Source: Gracilaria gracilis (lineage: Eukaryota > Rhodophyta > Florideophyceae > Gracilariales > Gracilariaceae). From it: DNA of 64,000 nucleotides. Every line of letters starts with the position of its first letter. Within the stretch, counting starts at the first letter, position 1. Where the stretch lies: contig JARGSG010000212.1 of NCBI GenBank assembly GCA_030374805.1, positions 62,001 to 126,000 on the forward strand, given 5' to 3'. The position numbers and the translations under genes are program-made. The notes under the pieces were generated by a model. It was given only the letters and a program-made list of their open reading frames with translations. It was not told where the DNA came from and ran no database searches. Shown here piece by piece: positions 11,015 through 20,266 of the stretch.

Positions 11015-13558
11015 CTACAACTCATCCTTTTCGTTGTCCTCATCGTTCAGTGACGATTCATCAAAATTGAACTCTTCGGGTTTGAAGCCCCCGAAGGCCC
11101 CATCGTCGTCATCATCATCGTCGCCGTCGTCTGTTGCTCCCTTGTTTGCAGCCTCATCACCACTTTCGGCTTCCTCCTCCTCAGGGTACTCCTCTTCCAC
11201 AGGTGCATCGGCGTCCACACCCACATTCTCTCCAATCCACTTGTACATCCTCTTGGCGTAGTCGGAGTTGTCTTGCATCAGGTATCCTGATGAGATCAAT
11301 GCCGTATCATATACAAGGTGACCCAACTCTGCCGCACGCACTTCTTGACCCTCTTCTAACACCAAGGCGAGCATTTCCTTTACGATCGGATGGTGCGGGT
11401 TGAGCTCCATGATCTTGGCCTTCGGTGTCATGTACGAGAACGAATCAGGGTCAGCGAACGCCTGTGCTTTCATAATGATTTCCATACGTGCAGAGTAGCC
11501 AAATTGGCCCGTAGAAAGAACGCAAACGCTCTGGCTCAGTCGTGTGGACATCTTCACCTTGGAAACCTTGTCTCCCAATTTTTCCTTGAGGAACTTCGTG
11601 AGCGGCTTGAACTTCTTCTTAAGCGCCTTGTTCTTCGCCTTCTCCTCTTCCTGATCCTTTTCGCCGAACTTAAAGTTGTCCTTCGATATCGACATGAACT
11701 TGGTGCCTTCGTAGTCTGGCAAGTTCATGATCATATGCTCATCAATCGGTTCAGTGAGATACACGACCTCATACCCTTTCTTCAGAAGCTTCTCGAGGAA
11801 AGGACTTTCTTGTACGGACGCCAAATCGGCACCAGAGTGATAGTAGATCTGGTCTTGATCGTCCTTCATTCTCCCCATGTAGTCGTCAAGAGAAGCCCAG
11901 TCGTTGGGGTCATCATTGTTGGTCTTTGAAGTACGGAAGCGCAACAGCTTTGCGATGCGCGCTCTGTTTGAAGTATCTTCAATAACACCCAGTTTCAAGC
12001 TCTTGCCGTACTTGTTCCAAAAGTCAACGTACTTGCTTTTGGGCTTCATCTTCTTCTCGTCTTCATCTTCGTCGGTTTCCTTCTCTTCGCTGTCCTTCTC
12101 AATCGCCTCTTGATCCTGCTTCATCAGGGACCGGATCATCTCAAGGGCTTTGCGAACCAGTTTTCTTTTGATGATATCCAGAGTCTTGCTCTGTTGGAGC
12201 ATTTCTCGGGAAACGTTAATGGGAATGTCATCACTGTCTACGATACCAACCAGAAAGCCGAGGAATCTAGGGAGAATCGCGTACTCAAATTTGTCAGTCA
12301 CCAGCACACGTCTGACATACAGCTTGATGGCATCCTTCTCTTCGTCGTTGTTGCCGCTGTACAGCCCAACCGGTGGTTTGTCGGGAATATACAAAATGCT
12401 TTTGAATTCAACATCACCCTCCCCTTTGAAGTGGGAGCGAGCCAATGGCTTGCCTGGCAACTTGGCGATACCCTCGTAGAAAGTTGTGTACTCCTCGTCG
12501 GAAATGTCACTCGGGTCGCGTGTCCAGATCGGCTTGTTTTCGTTGACAAGAGTCCAGCTCTTCTTTTGTTCTGTTCTCGTCTTCGGCTTCTTCTCTTCAT
12601 CAGCATCACCATCGGAGACCTTGATGTCTTCGTCCTCATCTCCAGAATCGTCGGCAGTGTCGGCACTGTCAGTACTTTCATCTTTCTCCTCATCTTCGGT
12701 CTTCTCATCCTGGCCCGTCTCAGATTCCTCTCCTTCCTTGCCTTCCTCGCTTGGTTCATCTTCATCCTTCACCTCCACTTCAATCTCCTCAGTAGTCTCT
12801 AAGTAGATCGGGAAGTTGATGAATTGAGAATAGCGAGTGATAAGGTCCTTCAGCTTGAATTCGTCCAAGAAATCCTGGGCATCTTCTTTGAGATGTAAGG
12901 TAAGCTTTGTACCTCGCGCCAAGGGTTCTCCTTCATTATCTTCGTATATGGTGAAGGTTTGTTCAGCACCGCTTTCCCAAACATATTGCTTATCATCATT
13001 ATGCTTCGTCGTAACTGTGACACGATCGGAAACGAGATAAGCGGAGTAGAAGCCCACACCAAACTGGCCAATGAGGTTAGAAGTATCCTTCGCCTCAGCC
13101 GCCTTCTTTAGGAAAGCGTTGGTACCACTGTTCGCGATAGTTCCCAGATTCTTGATGAGATCATCCTTTGTCATGCCAACACCAGAGTCGATGACCTCCA
13201 GAGTGCCAGCGTCCTTGTTTGCGCGCACCTTAATCTGCAGCTTTGCAGCGTCACCGTCACCAAGTAGCTTAGGGTCAGACAAGGCAAGAAAGCGAATCTT
13301 GTCCAGAGCGTCAGAGGCATTGGAGATGAGTTCGCGAAGGAATACATCACGATTCGAATAGAGGGAGTTGATGATGATATCCATGAGGCGGTTGACCTCG
13401 GCCTGGAATTCAAACTTTTCAGCATTGGGATGGCTTGATAGTGGATCTCCTTGTACCTTGGCCGATTCTACATTTCCGACATTGATAGAAGAATCAGCAA
13501 GAGCTACAGAGAACAGAGTGAGCAGTAAGATGGAGAGGAAGAAGTTTGCCGATGCCAT
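11015..13558 (-). CDS. HSP90B1: Endoplasmin / GRP94, ER HSP90 chaperone
   Basis: ATP-driven chaperone of the ER lumen that folds secretory and membrane proteins. At 847 residues it has the full family length. Residues 1-22 are a signal peptide with a Leu/Phe-rich core; the last four residues are KDEL, the ER retrieval signal. The GHKL ATPase shows FLRELISNASDAL (about 73-85, with the catalytic Glu), IDSGVGMTKDDL (about 123-134) and GQFGVGFYSAYLV (about 164-176). A long Asp/Glu linker precedes KSWTLVNENKPIWTRDP at the start of the middle domain, and a second acidic stretch precedes KDEL. The ATG at 13558 sits in GAAATGG. KDEL separates it from cytosolic and plastid HSP90s. No intron is apparent. 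Confidence 0.98.
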   Translation of the reverse strand: MASANFFLSILLLTLFSVALADSSINVGNVESAKVQGDPLSSHPNAEKFEFQAEVNRLMDIIINSLYSNRDVFLRELISNASDALDKIRFLALSDPKLLGDGDAAKLQIKVRANKDAGTLEVIDSGVGMTKDDLIKNLGTIANSGTNAFLKKAAEAKDTSNLIGQFGVGFYSAYLVSDRVTVTTKHNDDKQYVWESGAEQTFTIYEDNEGEPLARGTKLTLHLKEDAQDFLDEFKLKDLITRYSQFINFPIYLETTEEIEVEVKDEDEPSEEGKEGEESETGQDEKTEDEEKDESTDSADTADDSGDEDEDIKVSDGDADEEKKPKTRTEQKKSWTLVNENKPIWTRDPSDISDEEYTTFYEGIAKLPGKPLARSHFKGEGDVEFKSILYIPDKPPVGLYSGNNDEEKDAIKLYVRRVLVTDKFEYAILPRFLGFLVGIVDSDDIPINVSREMLQQSKTLDIIKRKLVRKALEMIRSLMKQDQEAIEKDSEEKETDEDEDEKKMKPKSKYVDFWNKYGKSLKLGVIEDTSNRARIAKLLRFRTSKTNNDDPNDWASLDDYMGRMKDDQDQIYYHSGADLASVQESPFLEKLLKKGYEVVYLTEPIDEHMIMNLPDYEGTKFMSISKDNFKFGEKDQEEEKAKNKALKKKFKPLTKFLKEKLGDKVSKVKMSTRLSQSVCVLSTGQFGYSARMEIIMKAQAFADPDSFSYMTPKAKIMELNPHHPIVKEMLALVLEEGQEVRAAELGHLVYDTALISSGYLMQDNSDYAKRMYKWIGENVGVDADAPVEEEYPEEEEAESGDEAANKGATDDGDDDDDDDGAFGGFKPEEFNFDESSLNDEDNEKDEL

Positions 13559-14778
13559 TTCGAACGGGCGGCAATCAATCACTCCAGAGCAAAGATGGAC
13601 GGAGGGCTACAGATCAGCGATTGCCGAAGAGTATACGGAAGCAGGGGGGATGTAAATGAGTGCGGTAAGAGGAGGAGGAAGGTGGACTCCTTTAAGCCAT
13701 GCGATCACGAGAAGTGTTTAAGAAGCTTTGTGAGGATTCCCTGAGACTTGCTTACGCCAACTCAAAAGGGTTGATCCCACGGAGTCAGCGCGTGTCACTT
13801 CTAGATGCTTCGTTTGGTTGGATGTTATGCAGGTGAACAGACAGTCAAAATCTATTTTCGACAATAATGATTGGCTGATGCAAGCGGGTTAAATCTGAAA
13901 GAACGATGTGGTTGGCTGGGGGCAGCCCCCATGGTTTGCATCAGAGCTGAAGTAGGGGCTCTTTCAATCAACATTCTTTACTATCGATTCGATAACATTG
14001 GCAATCGCAATCGTCTCATGAACGTTTGATGAAGCGTATGGGTCAAGTCTACAAATCCATCATCATGTCATGTAGGGAAAGAGCTCGTATTGCTCCTTGA
14101 GGGAGGAAGACACCAGAATTTGAGGACATGCTCGCTGTTGAATCAACAGTGTTGATAGGGTCATCACAGTCATAGAAATAAATTTCCCATCACTTTGCTT
14201 CAGACATGCAGGAGGTGTGGAAAAAAAAAATCAGTTCGAGCAGACATGCAGGATAAATTGGCAGTCTTGCCCGCTTGTTCTACCAGCAAGAGAGCAAGAC
14301 TGCCAGCATTATCGACAAACTTGTTATTGTACCCCAAATTCGAGCGCTGAGAGTCAAATTTGGTCACCTTGGGCGACAACTTTGAAGTTGAGAACGTGCT
14401 TGTGACGTCCTCGCTGCGCGACATGAAACTTGAGAATGAAACAAAACCTTCCTGTCATCCAAAGCGCACGTATTGCTTGATTACAATTTCGCGGCTGTCT
14501 CAATTGTGCATCACCATATAGTTGAGCCAGAGCAATAGAAAAGAGAGAACAAATAGGCTGCAACTAATCTGCCCTTCTCCGTAACCTAAACTTGCCACTT
14601 TGGGTCTTCGCTGTCCAGACACGCTCGTGTTGTTTCCGAAACCCATTCGCATATCGCAGACGACTTTTACAGCCCTTCAGCACCGTGATCCATCCCAAGT
14701 GCATCAAGTGTTACATTCTTTTTTCCCAGCTCATTCACGAACCAAGCCGTTCTGGAGAAGCCATCTAGACCCAGTATA
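13559..14778. other. Intergenic, divergent promoter region
   Basis: Lies between divergent GRP94 (-) and an unknown plus-strand gene. I looked for a full ER-stress element (CCAAT-N9-CCACG) close to the GRP94 start and did not find one; an isolated CCCACGG occurs near 13776. No coding frame of note. Confidence 0.4.
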
Positions 14779-15522
14779 ATGAAGGGCAATAGATACGTTT
14801 CTCACTTATTGCTAAACGTGTACCTGATGCTAACATCATTCCAAGAGCTGTTGGATAACAATGAAAGATTCGTGACAGATTTCCAAGACATGAGTATTGC
14901 AAACGATCTAAAAGACGTTCACATAATCATATCGTGGGTTGAGGACGTCGTGAAAGGGGAAGCAGTATCGCTGTGTGACCTCATAAGCGCGTACTGGGCG
15001 AGGTGCGCCACCTCGGCGCTTGAGGACATACAGCGTTTCAAGGGATGTTCAGCCCTTATGCCTGTGGTGCGCTACGGGAACCGCCTCGTGCACAAGTTGG
15101 AAAGCGCGACAAGCGTAGCCACGGCATTCCACGAACGATTAGACGGCGCATCGGACGCTGAGAAGTTGTGGGCGGCCAAGTGGATCGGAACAGGCTCGCG
15201 CAACGTTCAGTCAGTGGAAATCACGGAGTGCAGCGGACACTGCTTGGCATGCTGCGCCAAGCGGCTGGACCGCCGTGTAAAGGAGGCCAGGCTTGCGCTG
15301 GAGGAATTTGCGGCCGCGAGTAACGCGTGCATCCGCCAGTTGCGGCGGGGGGTCAACAAGACACGGGGCGGCAATAAGGGCAGGCAGTCTGGCTTCAAAC
15401 GGAGAAGATCAGAGAGGTTTGGCGCAACTCACACGAAACGCGCAACACCCAGTTTGCTAGTGAAGCGATGTGTTGGTGGCGATTCGACCAACGCTTCCAA
15501 ATCGTGTTGGCGTGATGAGTGA
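14779..15522 (+). CDS. Hypothetical basic protein
   Basis: A 247-residue frame opened by ATG. I do not recognise it. The first 25 residues are hydrophobic (SHLLLNVYLMLTSF), possibly a signal or anchor, then a helical middle with Cys pairs (SGHCLACCAKRLDRR near 153-167) and a very basic tail (RGGNKGRQSGFKRRRSERF) that could bind nucleic acid. ATGs at codons 17 and 38 are alternative starts. It lies in the same direction as, and 260 bp before, the PAM68 gene. Length and amino-acid balance favour a real gene; function unknown. Confidence 0.5.
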   Translation: MKGNRYVSHLLLNVYLMLTSFQELLDNNERFVTDFQDMSIANDLKDVHIIISWVEDVVKGEAVSLCDLISAYWARCATSALEDIQRFKGCSALMPVVRYGNRLVHKLESATSVATAFHERLDGASDAEKLWAAKWIGTGSRNVQSVEITECSGHCLACCAKRLDRRVKEARLALEEFAAASNACIRQLRRGVNKTRGGNKGRQSGFKRRRSERFGATHTKRATPSLLVKRCVGGDSTNASKSCWRDE

Positions 15523-15781
15523 AATTGAAATGTTCGAAAACGGTTGATCTCGCACGGCTGCATTTTCTTATACGAGCTCGCTGTTTTATTTGGGTGACGA
15601 TTCTCGCGCTACGGAACGAAGGCAGTCTTTTTGTTCATGTGTGCAATCAGCACAGATTTTATCGGGGGGACGAAGAAGACAGCTCGCGCTCAACGAAGAA
15701 AGCGTCGAAAACGCGTACGTTGTTCTGAACGGCGACGCGCAAGGAGAAGGGCGTGGATTGGAACTCGGGTTTCGGTTCAAA

Positions 15782-16450
15782 ATGGCAAGGCAGGCGTTTG
15801 TTTTGTCAACGCCGTTGGCGCGGGTGACAAACAGAAGCAACACAGCTACGTGTGAAAGAAGTGCGCTTGTAATGAAAGCGAAGGGGTCCAGAAGCAAACG
15901 GAAGGAGAGAAACGCAAACAAGTCAAGCAAACAAAACACAGACAAGTTTGCAAACGACGGCGTGCGTTCCACCGATGCCGGCGGGAGCTCTGAACCGTTT
16001 GTTCCGCGCGGGACTACGCTTCGACAAGAATACGAGAGAAAAGGGGTGATTGAGCCCACGTTCAACCCCGATGCTGGAACACTACCTGAAATTGTTGCGA
16101 ATAGAATGCTGCGGCGTATCATTGGGTTTGGCGGCGTGCCGTTCAGCATCTTCTTTTTGTTCTTTGCGGCGTATTTCGTGCTCAAGTACAAGTACGACAT
16201 TACGGTACTGCCCGTTGTTGTGGCGTATTCAACACTGGGTACAATCGGGCTGGCTACGGTTGGAATCACGTATGGGATCTTTTCGAGCAGCTGGGATGAG
16301 GAGGTGGAAGGAAGCTTTATGGGATGGGAGCAGGTGTCAAAGAACTTTATGCACGCAAAAGACGGACTGCTTGGGGCTCGTGAACGCGAAATTAGGGACG
16401 AGGAGCTTGTGAGGTTGAGCGAAATGGTGGACAAAGATGGGCAAGATTGA
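15782..16450 (+). CDS. PAM68: PAM68-like thylakoid assembly factor
   Basis: A 222-residue member of the PAM68/DUF3464 family, which in plants and cyanobacteria assists photosystem II assembly in the thylakoid membrane. A basic, Ser-rich N-terminus (1-65) fits a plastid transit peptide. The family core follows: EIVANRMLRRIIGFGGVPF near 103-121, a first membrane helix (about 116-134), a short polar turn and a second helix (about 142-167) ending YGIFSSSWDEE, then a charged helical tail. The ATG at 15782 has an AAAATGG context; no ATG lies upstream in the frame. A role in NDH-complex assembly (PAM68-like) is a less likely alternative. Confidence 0.88.
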   Translation: MARQAFVLSTPLARVTNRSNTATCERSALVMKAKGSRSKRKERNANKSSKQNTDKFANDGVRSTDAGGSSEPFVPRGTTLRQEYERKGVIEPTFNPDAGTLPEIVANRMLRRIIGFGGVPFSIFFLFFAAYFVLKYKYDITVLPVVVAYSTLGTIGLATVGITYGIFSSSWDEEVEGSFMGWEQVSKNFMHAKDGLLGAREREIRDEELVRLSEMVDKDGQD

Positions 16451-16851
16451 GGGGGCGATGGGAGAGAAGCGGGCTGGCTAAGTTTAGCAAACATCACGTA
16501 TGTTATTGTTTAAAGTGTAGATAAAAAAGGTGACAGAGTTGACATGGGATGATACACATGATACATGATGACGATGTAATGTTATTCGCAGCTTGCATGA
16601 TGAAGCTGTGCGCAGCGCCAATGCACTTGTGTGACGTGAGATTAATGCGGGAGCGCGCGGCCGTTGCGGTGAGCGCGCGCATCGATGGATTGATGCGAAC
16701 GCGCATAAAGTTGAGCCAACGTGAGCTCGCGTCGAGACGCAGCAGCAGCAGCACCCAAGTCGCGAGCGTCGTCGCACTGCGCCGCGGGCGCGCGCGCGAC
16801 GGCGGCGGCGGCGGCGGCAGCAGCGGTAGCGTGGCGCACGCGTCGGCGCTT

Positions 16852-16908
<57 letters not shown>

Positions 16909-17119
16909 GGCGGTGAGCGGCAAGCGCTTGGCGACGGAGCGGTTGAACACGCGCAGCAGAAAGGCGCGGCGCGCGAGGCACAGGTGGACGCGCGGCGACG
17001 CGCGGCGGCGGCGCCTGTCGCGGCGCTGCAGCGCCAGCAGCAGCGCGCGCATCGTGTGCAGCGCGTGGCAGTGTGGCGCCATGAAGGTGATGGTTGTTAA
17101 CTTGGGTAGATACTAGCTA
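16451..17119. other. GC-rich spacer carrying a CGG repeat
   Basis: Lies between the convergent PAM68 and kinase-like genes. It contains an expanded CGG tract and GCA/GGC-rich neighbours. A minus-strand ATG frame (17082-16642, 146 codons) reads through the tract as a run of about 18 Pro between basic arms, but the rest is Arg/Ala noise, so I leave it uncalled. Confidence 0.5.
16852..16906. repeat. (CGG)18 trinucleotide repeat
   Basis: About 18 uninterrupted CGG units, with imperfect CGG/CAG units just before (16800-16828). Such tracts are unstable and can fold into hairpins or quadruplexes. The tract lies between gene 3' ends. Confidence 0.95.
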
Positions 17120-18367
17120 CTAGCGCGCATGCCACTGCGCGTCGGCCGTGTCCAAAAAGGTGCGCATGGAGCGCGCGGTGCGCTGCAGCGCCTTGTTGCG
17201 CTCGGCGTCCACGCCAAGCGGCGTGAGCTTGCAGCTCTCCAGCATACGCGCCAAGCAAAGCTCCACGGTGGGGCGCTCGCGCTCCGCGCCGCTCCACTGC
17301 TCGCACGAGAACAGGTCGGTACAATAGTCGTCAATACAGATAAGCGGCGCCTGCACCGCCACGTCGGCGCGCAGTCGCAGCGCGGAGATGACGTCGTGTT
17401 GAAGCGGTTCGCCAACAAAGTCGGCACAGCGTTCAAAGTAAGCGCGCACTGCGGCGGCGCACGCGGAGGGCGACGCGCCCGCCACGAAGCGGTGCGCCAG
17501 CAGCTCGGCGCACGTCGGCACGCCGCTGCTGCTGCCGCCGCCGCCGACGCGCTCGTGGTCAAACAGCAGCGCCACGAGGCCGTTAAGCTGCGCGGAGCGT
17601 CTAGACGCGCTGGGGAGGCGCGGCGTGCGGCGGCCGGCACGACGGTCGGCCACAAGCGCCGCGCCGCCGTCCAGCAGCGTGAGCACGCACACGCCGACGT
17701 CCCACACGTCGTGCGCGTGCAGCGCGGCGCGGCGCGTGCGCGACGGCGACAGCTCGCGCGGCAGCGGCCACAGCTTGGCGCCCGCGCACGAGCGGCGGCG
17801 CCGCAGGCTAGCGGCCAGCACGGGGTACACGCCGACGTCGCCCACGCACACGGCGGCGGCGTCGCCGTGGCAGATGAAGATGTTGCGCGGCGTGAGCGAC
17901 AGGTGCGGCGCCAACAGCTGCTGGTGCAGCTCGCGCAGGCAGCACAGCGTGCGCTGCAGCACGTGCGCCACGATGGACTCGGCGTCGGCCAGCTGCACGT
18001 GCTCGAACAGCGCGCCGGCCGACAGCTGCTGCGGCCGCCGCTCCGACACCAGCCATGTCTCCGACGCGCGCCGCCACACGCCCACGTAGCGCAGCACCTG
18101 CGCCGAGCTCACGCGCGTCTTCACGCGCGCCACCACGCTGCGCAGCGCCTCCGCCTCGTCGTCGCTCACGCTCAGCATGCGGATGCTCACGTTGGCAAAG
18201 CCGATGCGCTCCACATAGTCGCGCCGCACGCTGGCCGACACCACCACCCCAAAGTCGTGCTCGTCGCTCAGTACCGCCGCCGGCACGAACATGTCGGCGG
18301 GGTCCGCCGCGTAGATGCCCGTGCCGTGCAGTAGCTCGTCCGAGTCGGTGCTGTCGTCATTGGCCAT
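17120..18367 (-). CDS. Protein-kinase-like protein, probable pseudokinase
   Basis: A 415-residue protein with a kinase-like fold. Where active kinases have HRDLKPxN, this has HLSLTPRNIFI (155-165): the catalytic Asp is Ser157 and the Lys is Thr159, while Asn162 is kept. The DFG position reads GDVG (176-179). DVWDVGVCVLTLLDGG (220-235) matches the helix-F motif (DVWSLGVxL). HELLAHRF-like text near the end of the lobe (CAELLAHRF) fits the subdomain XI region. I see no glycine loop or clear VAIK lysine in the N-lobe. The ATG at 18367 has a GCCATGG context, and no ATG lies upstream in the open frame. Loss of the catalytic Asp suggests a binding or allosteric role. It is very rich in Ala and Arg, following the local GC content. 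Confidence 0.7.
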   Translation of the reverse strand: MANDDSTDSDELLHGTGIYAADPADMFVPAAVLSDEHDFGVVVSASVRRDYVERIGFANVSIRMLSVSDDEAEALRSVVARVKTRVSSAQVLRYVGVWRRASETWLVSERRPQQLSAGALFEHVQLADAESIVAHVLQRTLCCLRELHQQLLAPHLSLTPRNIFICHGDAAAVCVGDVGVYPVLAASLRRRRSCAGAKLWPLPRELSPSRTRRAALHAHDVWDVGVCVLTLLDGGAALVADRRAGRRTPRLPSASRRSAQLNGLVALLFDHERVGGGGSSSGVPTCAELLAHRFVAGASPSACAAAVRAYFERCADFVGEPLQHDVISALRLRADVAVQAPLICIDDYCTDLFSCEQWSGAERERPTVELCLARMLESCKLTPLGVDAERNKALQRTARSMRTFLDTADAQWHAR

Positions 18368-18513
18368 GGCAACAGCCGCTCGCCCGCCCAACAGCACCAA
18401 CACAAACAATCCAACGCGCACGCGGCGGTGAAATGTAGAGAGAAGACCAATGGCGCAAAACGGAAAAATCGCCACCGGCGCTGCTTTTATCCTATGTAGA
18501 TATCTTACCCACG

Positions 18514-19329
18514 TCACGAAGCAGGCGGTTCGATTAGACTGATGCTGCGTTCAGTGCCTGCAGGCTGCTGCTGCTGCTGCTCTTGTTGTTGTTCTTGTTC
18601 TTGTTGCTGTTCTTGTTCTTGTTCTTGTTCTTGTTGCTGTTCTTGTTCTTGTTCTTGTTCTTGTTCTTGTTCTTGTTCTTGTTGCTTTTCTTTTTCTTGT
18701 TCTTGTTCTTGTTGCTGTTCTTGTTCCTGTTCTTGTTCTTGTTCTTGTTGCTGCTCTTGTTCTTGTTGCTGCTCTTGTTGTTGCTGTTGTTGCTGTTGCG
18801 GCTCGGCAAGGGGCGCCTTGCCGGGGTCAACGAGCGCGATGCGATCCTTGACAATCTGCGGCACGGGGTCATCCCACCAGATGGGGCCGCCATCGCCCGA
18901 GGCGCAGCTAACACAGCCCGTGAGCACGTTGGGCAAAATCTGCCCCCGCCGCTGCTTTAGCGGGATGCGGCACACGCCAACGCCGCCAAAGTTCATATTA
19001 CTCTTAGTAACCACCTGCAGGCTACACAGCCGCTCGTAGCCCGGGCGGCGCCACTTTGCAATCAGCTTTCCGTCCGCAATCTTGGCCGCCACCAGAAAGT
19101 CCAGCAGCTTCTTGCTGATGGCGTGCTGGCGGTAGTGCATATCGTATAGGTAGCGGTTCTTCTGGTAGTGCAGCTTGTGCATGGGCCACGCAATCTCGTT
19201 GCGGCGCTTGTCGTCCGGCGGCGCGTTGAGCGCTGCGCGCGTCTGCGATTCGAAGCGCTCCAGCGTGGGCAGCACGCGCTCGATGCCTGGCGGCGCCTTG
19301 CGCGTCTTTTTGATGAGGCGCCACGACAT
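18514..19329 (-). CDS. BUD31: BUD31/G10 spliceosome protein with Gln/Glu-rich tail
   Basis: BUD31 (G10) is a small nuclear protein of the activated spliceosome. Residues 8-148 follow the family: RKAPPGIERVLPTLERFE, the WPMHKLHYQKNRYLYDMHYRQHAIS block, then LIAKWRRPGYERLCSLQ and a Cys-containing end. The family is about 145 residues long; this frame has 271. The extra part is a GPIWWDDPVPQIV linker and some 80 residues of Gln and Glu, encoded by a TTGTTC-type hexamer repeat. Of the roughly nine Cys that bind the human zinc cluster, only C102, C120, C139 and C142 have counterparts. The ATG at 19329 has G at -3. MED22 diverges from its promoter. Confidence 0.9.
   Translation of the reverse strand: MSWRLIKKTRKAPPGIERVLPTLERFESQTRAALNAPPDDKRRNEIAWPMHKLHYQKNRYLYDMHYRQHAISKKLLDFLVAAKIADGKLIAKWRRPGYERLCSLQVVTKSNMNFGGVGVCRIPLKQRRGQILPNVLTGCVSCASGDGGPIWWDDPVPQIVKDRIALVDPGKAPLAEPQQQQQQQQEQQQEQEQQQEQEQEQEQEQQQEQEQEKEKQQEQEQEQEQEQEQEQQQEQEQEQEQQQEQEQQQEQQQQQPAGTERSISLIEPPAS
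18583..18795. repeat. TTGTTC/TTGCTG hexanucleotide repeat inside BUD31
   Basis: About 35 imperfect hexamers. On the coding (minus) strand they read CAA/CAG and GAA, giving alternating Gln-Glu with short Gln runs. The array stays in frame throughout, so selection or slippage in steps of 6 has kept the tail open. Confidence 0.93.
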
Positions 19330-19609
19330 GACGGCGGGCGCGCCTACTATAGGGAGGCACCGACTGACGGAGATGGGCAGCGGGCTTGCTGAGAGTTTCA
19401 TTTGTGCCAACCGCAACTTGCGATTGGCGCTTTGGCGAATGATGTACAGTGTACAGCGTGGCCACCTGGCCACGTTGCGCGCGCAATGGCGCGCGCTGAC
19501 GGAAACGCCACGGCTCGTAAAACAGACGAGCGGCAGCACCAGTATCGTATCTACCCAGTTGCTTCTCGCGCCGTTTGTCAACTGCCGCGCCGTTCGCTGC
19601 CTCCCACAA
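19330..19609. promoter_or_regulatory. Divergent promoter of BUD31 and MED22
   Basis: Only 280 bp separate the two divergent ATGs, so both 5' UTRs and core promoters must lie here. No clear TATA box stands out. The segment is less GC-rich than the genes on both sides. Role inferred from position. Confidence 0.55.
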
Positions 19610-20131
19610 ATGACGTCGCGCAGCCACGGGCGCGCGGCAGCGCTGTCGCTAACCACCGACCCGACGCCGCAGCGCACCACGCGCACGGCGCGCGAGCTAC
19701 GCGAGAGCTATCACGCGCGGCTGCACGCCGAGATCGAGCGCGCGCTCACGGCGTTCCAGGAGCTGGTGGCGTCGTGTCAGCTGAGCGACCGCGCCAGCAA
19801 CACGCGCGCCGAGTACCAGACGCAGGTGGAGGCGGCCAACCTGGCCGCCGCCGCCGACCAGCTGCTGCGCCTCGTGTCGCAGCTCAAGGTTGCCGCCGTC
19901 ACCCAGAACGTCGCAGAGGTCAAGGCCGAGAACCGCGCCCTGCACGTGTTCATGGACAAGAACAGCCACGAGATGCTCACGCAGATGCTCGCGCTGGGCG
20001 ACACCATCGCAAAGACCCTCAAGCTGCTGGAGAAGCACTACTACGCCAGCTGCACCGCGTGGTTTGGCGGCGGCAGCGGCGGCGGCAGCGGCGGCGGCAG
20101 CGGCGGCGACGCGCCCGCCGCCCCAAATTAA
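19610..20131 (+). CDS. MED22: Mediator complex subunit 22
   Basis: A 173-residue MED22 (Srb6/surfeit-5 family), a head-module subunit that pairs with MED11 and helps link regulators to RNA polymerase II. The diagnostic pattern is present: ALTAFQELVASCQLSD (45-60), then the helix with TQVEAANLAAAADQLLRLVSQLK (71-93), and a third helix ending ETHYY-like text (LEKHYYASC, 140-148). The tail is a GGGS linker repeat followed by acidic and Ala/Pro residues, not seen in typical members. The ATG at 19610 is the one just before the conserved region; earlier in-frame ATGs lie inside the BUD31 coding region. Confidence 0.85.
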   Translation: MTSRSHGRAAALSLTTDPTPQRTTRTARELRESYHARLHAEIERALTAFQELVASCQLSDRASNTRAEYQTQVEAANLAAAADQLLRLVSQLKVAAVTQNVAEVKAENRALHVFMDKNSHEMLTQMLALGDTIAKTLKLLEKHYYASCTAWFGGGSGGGSGGGSGGDAPAAPN

Positions 20132-20175
20132 TTTTCAAACTTGGCATCGCAGTGCGAAGCGAAGCTTCGCGCGCG

Positions 20176-20245
20176 CCACCGCTTCGCTTCGCTGCGCCCC
20201 GCCCGCTTCGCTTCGCTGCGCCCGCCCGTTTCGCTTGGCTTCGCT
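20176..20245. repeat. Short CGCTTCGCTTCGCTGCGCC direct repeats
   Basis: Three imperfect tandem copies of a unit of about 25 bp fill most of the gap between MED22 and the AMSH-like gene. They lie in the probable 5' UTR or promoter of the latter. Confidence 0.7.
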
Positions 20246-20266
20246 GGCGCGCCGCCTCGCAAAGAC

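Noticed and set aside
12110-12802. A 230-codon plus-strand frame opposite GRP94.
   Set aside because: It is the antisense shadow of a strongly biased coding sequence; GRP94 homology runs across the whole stretch.
13559-13900. An ER-stress element before GRP94.
   Set aside because: CCACG occurs but without CCAAT at the right distance.
17129-18334. A 401-codon plus-strand frame opposite the kinase-like gene.
   Set aside because: GC-rich antisense shadow, mostly Ala, Arg, His and Gln, without family character or ATG support.
18542-19039. A Cys-only, or Leu/Phe-only, plus-strand protein opposite the BUD31 tail.
   Set aside because: A product of reading the hexamer repeat in other frames.
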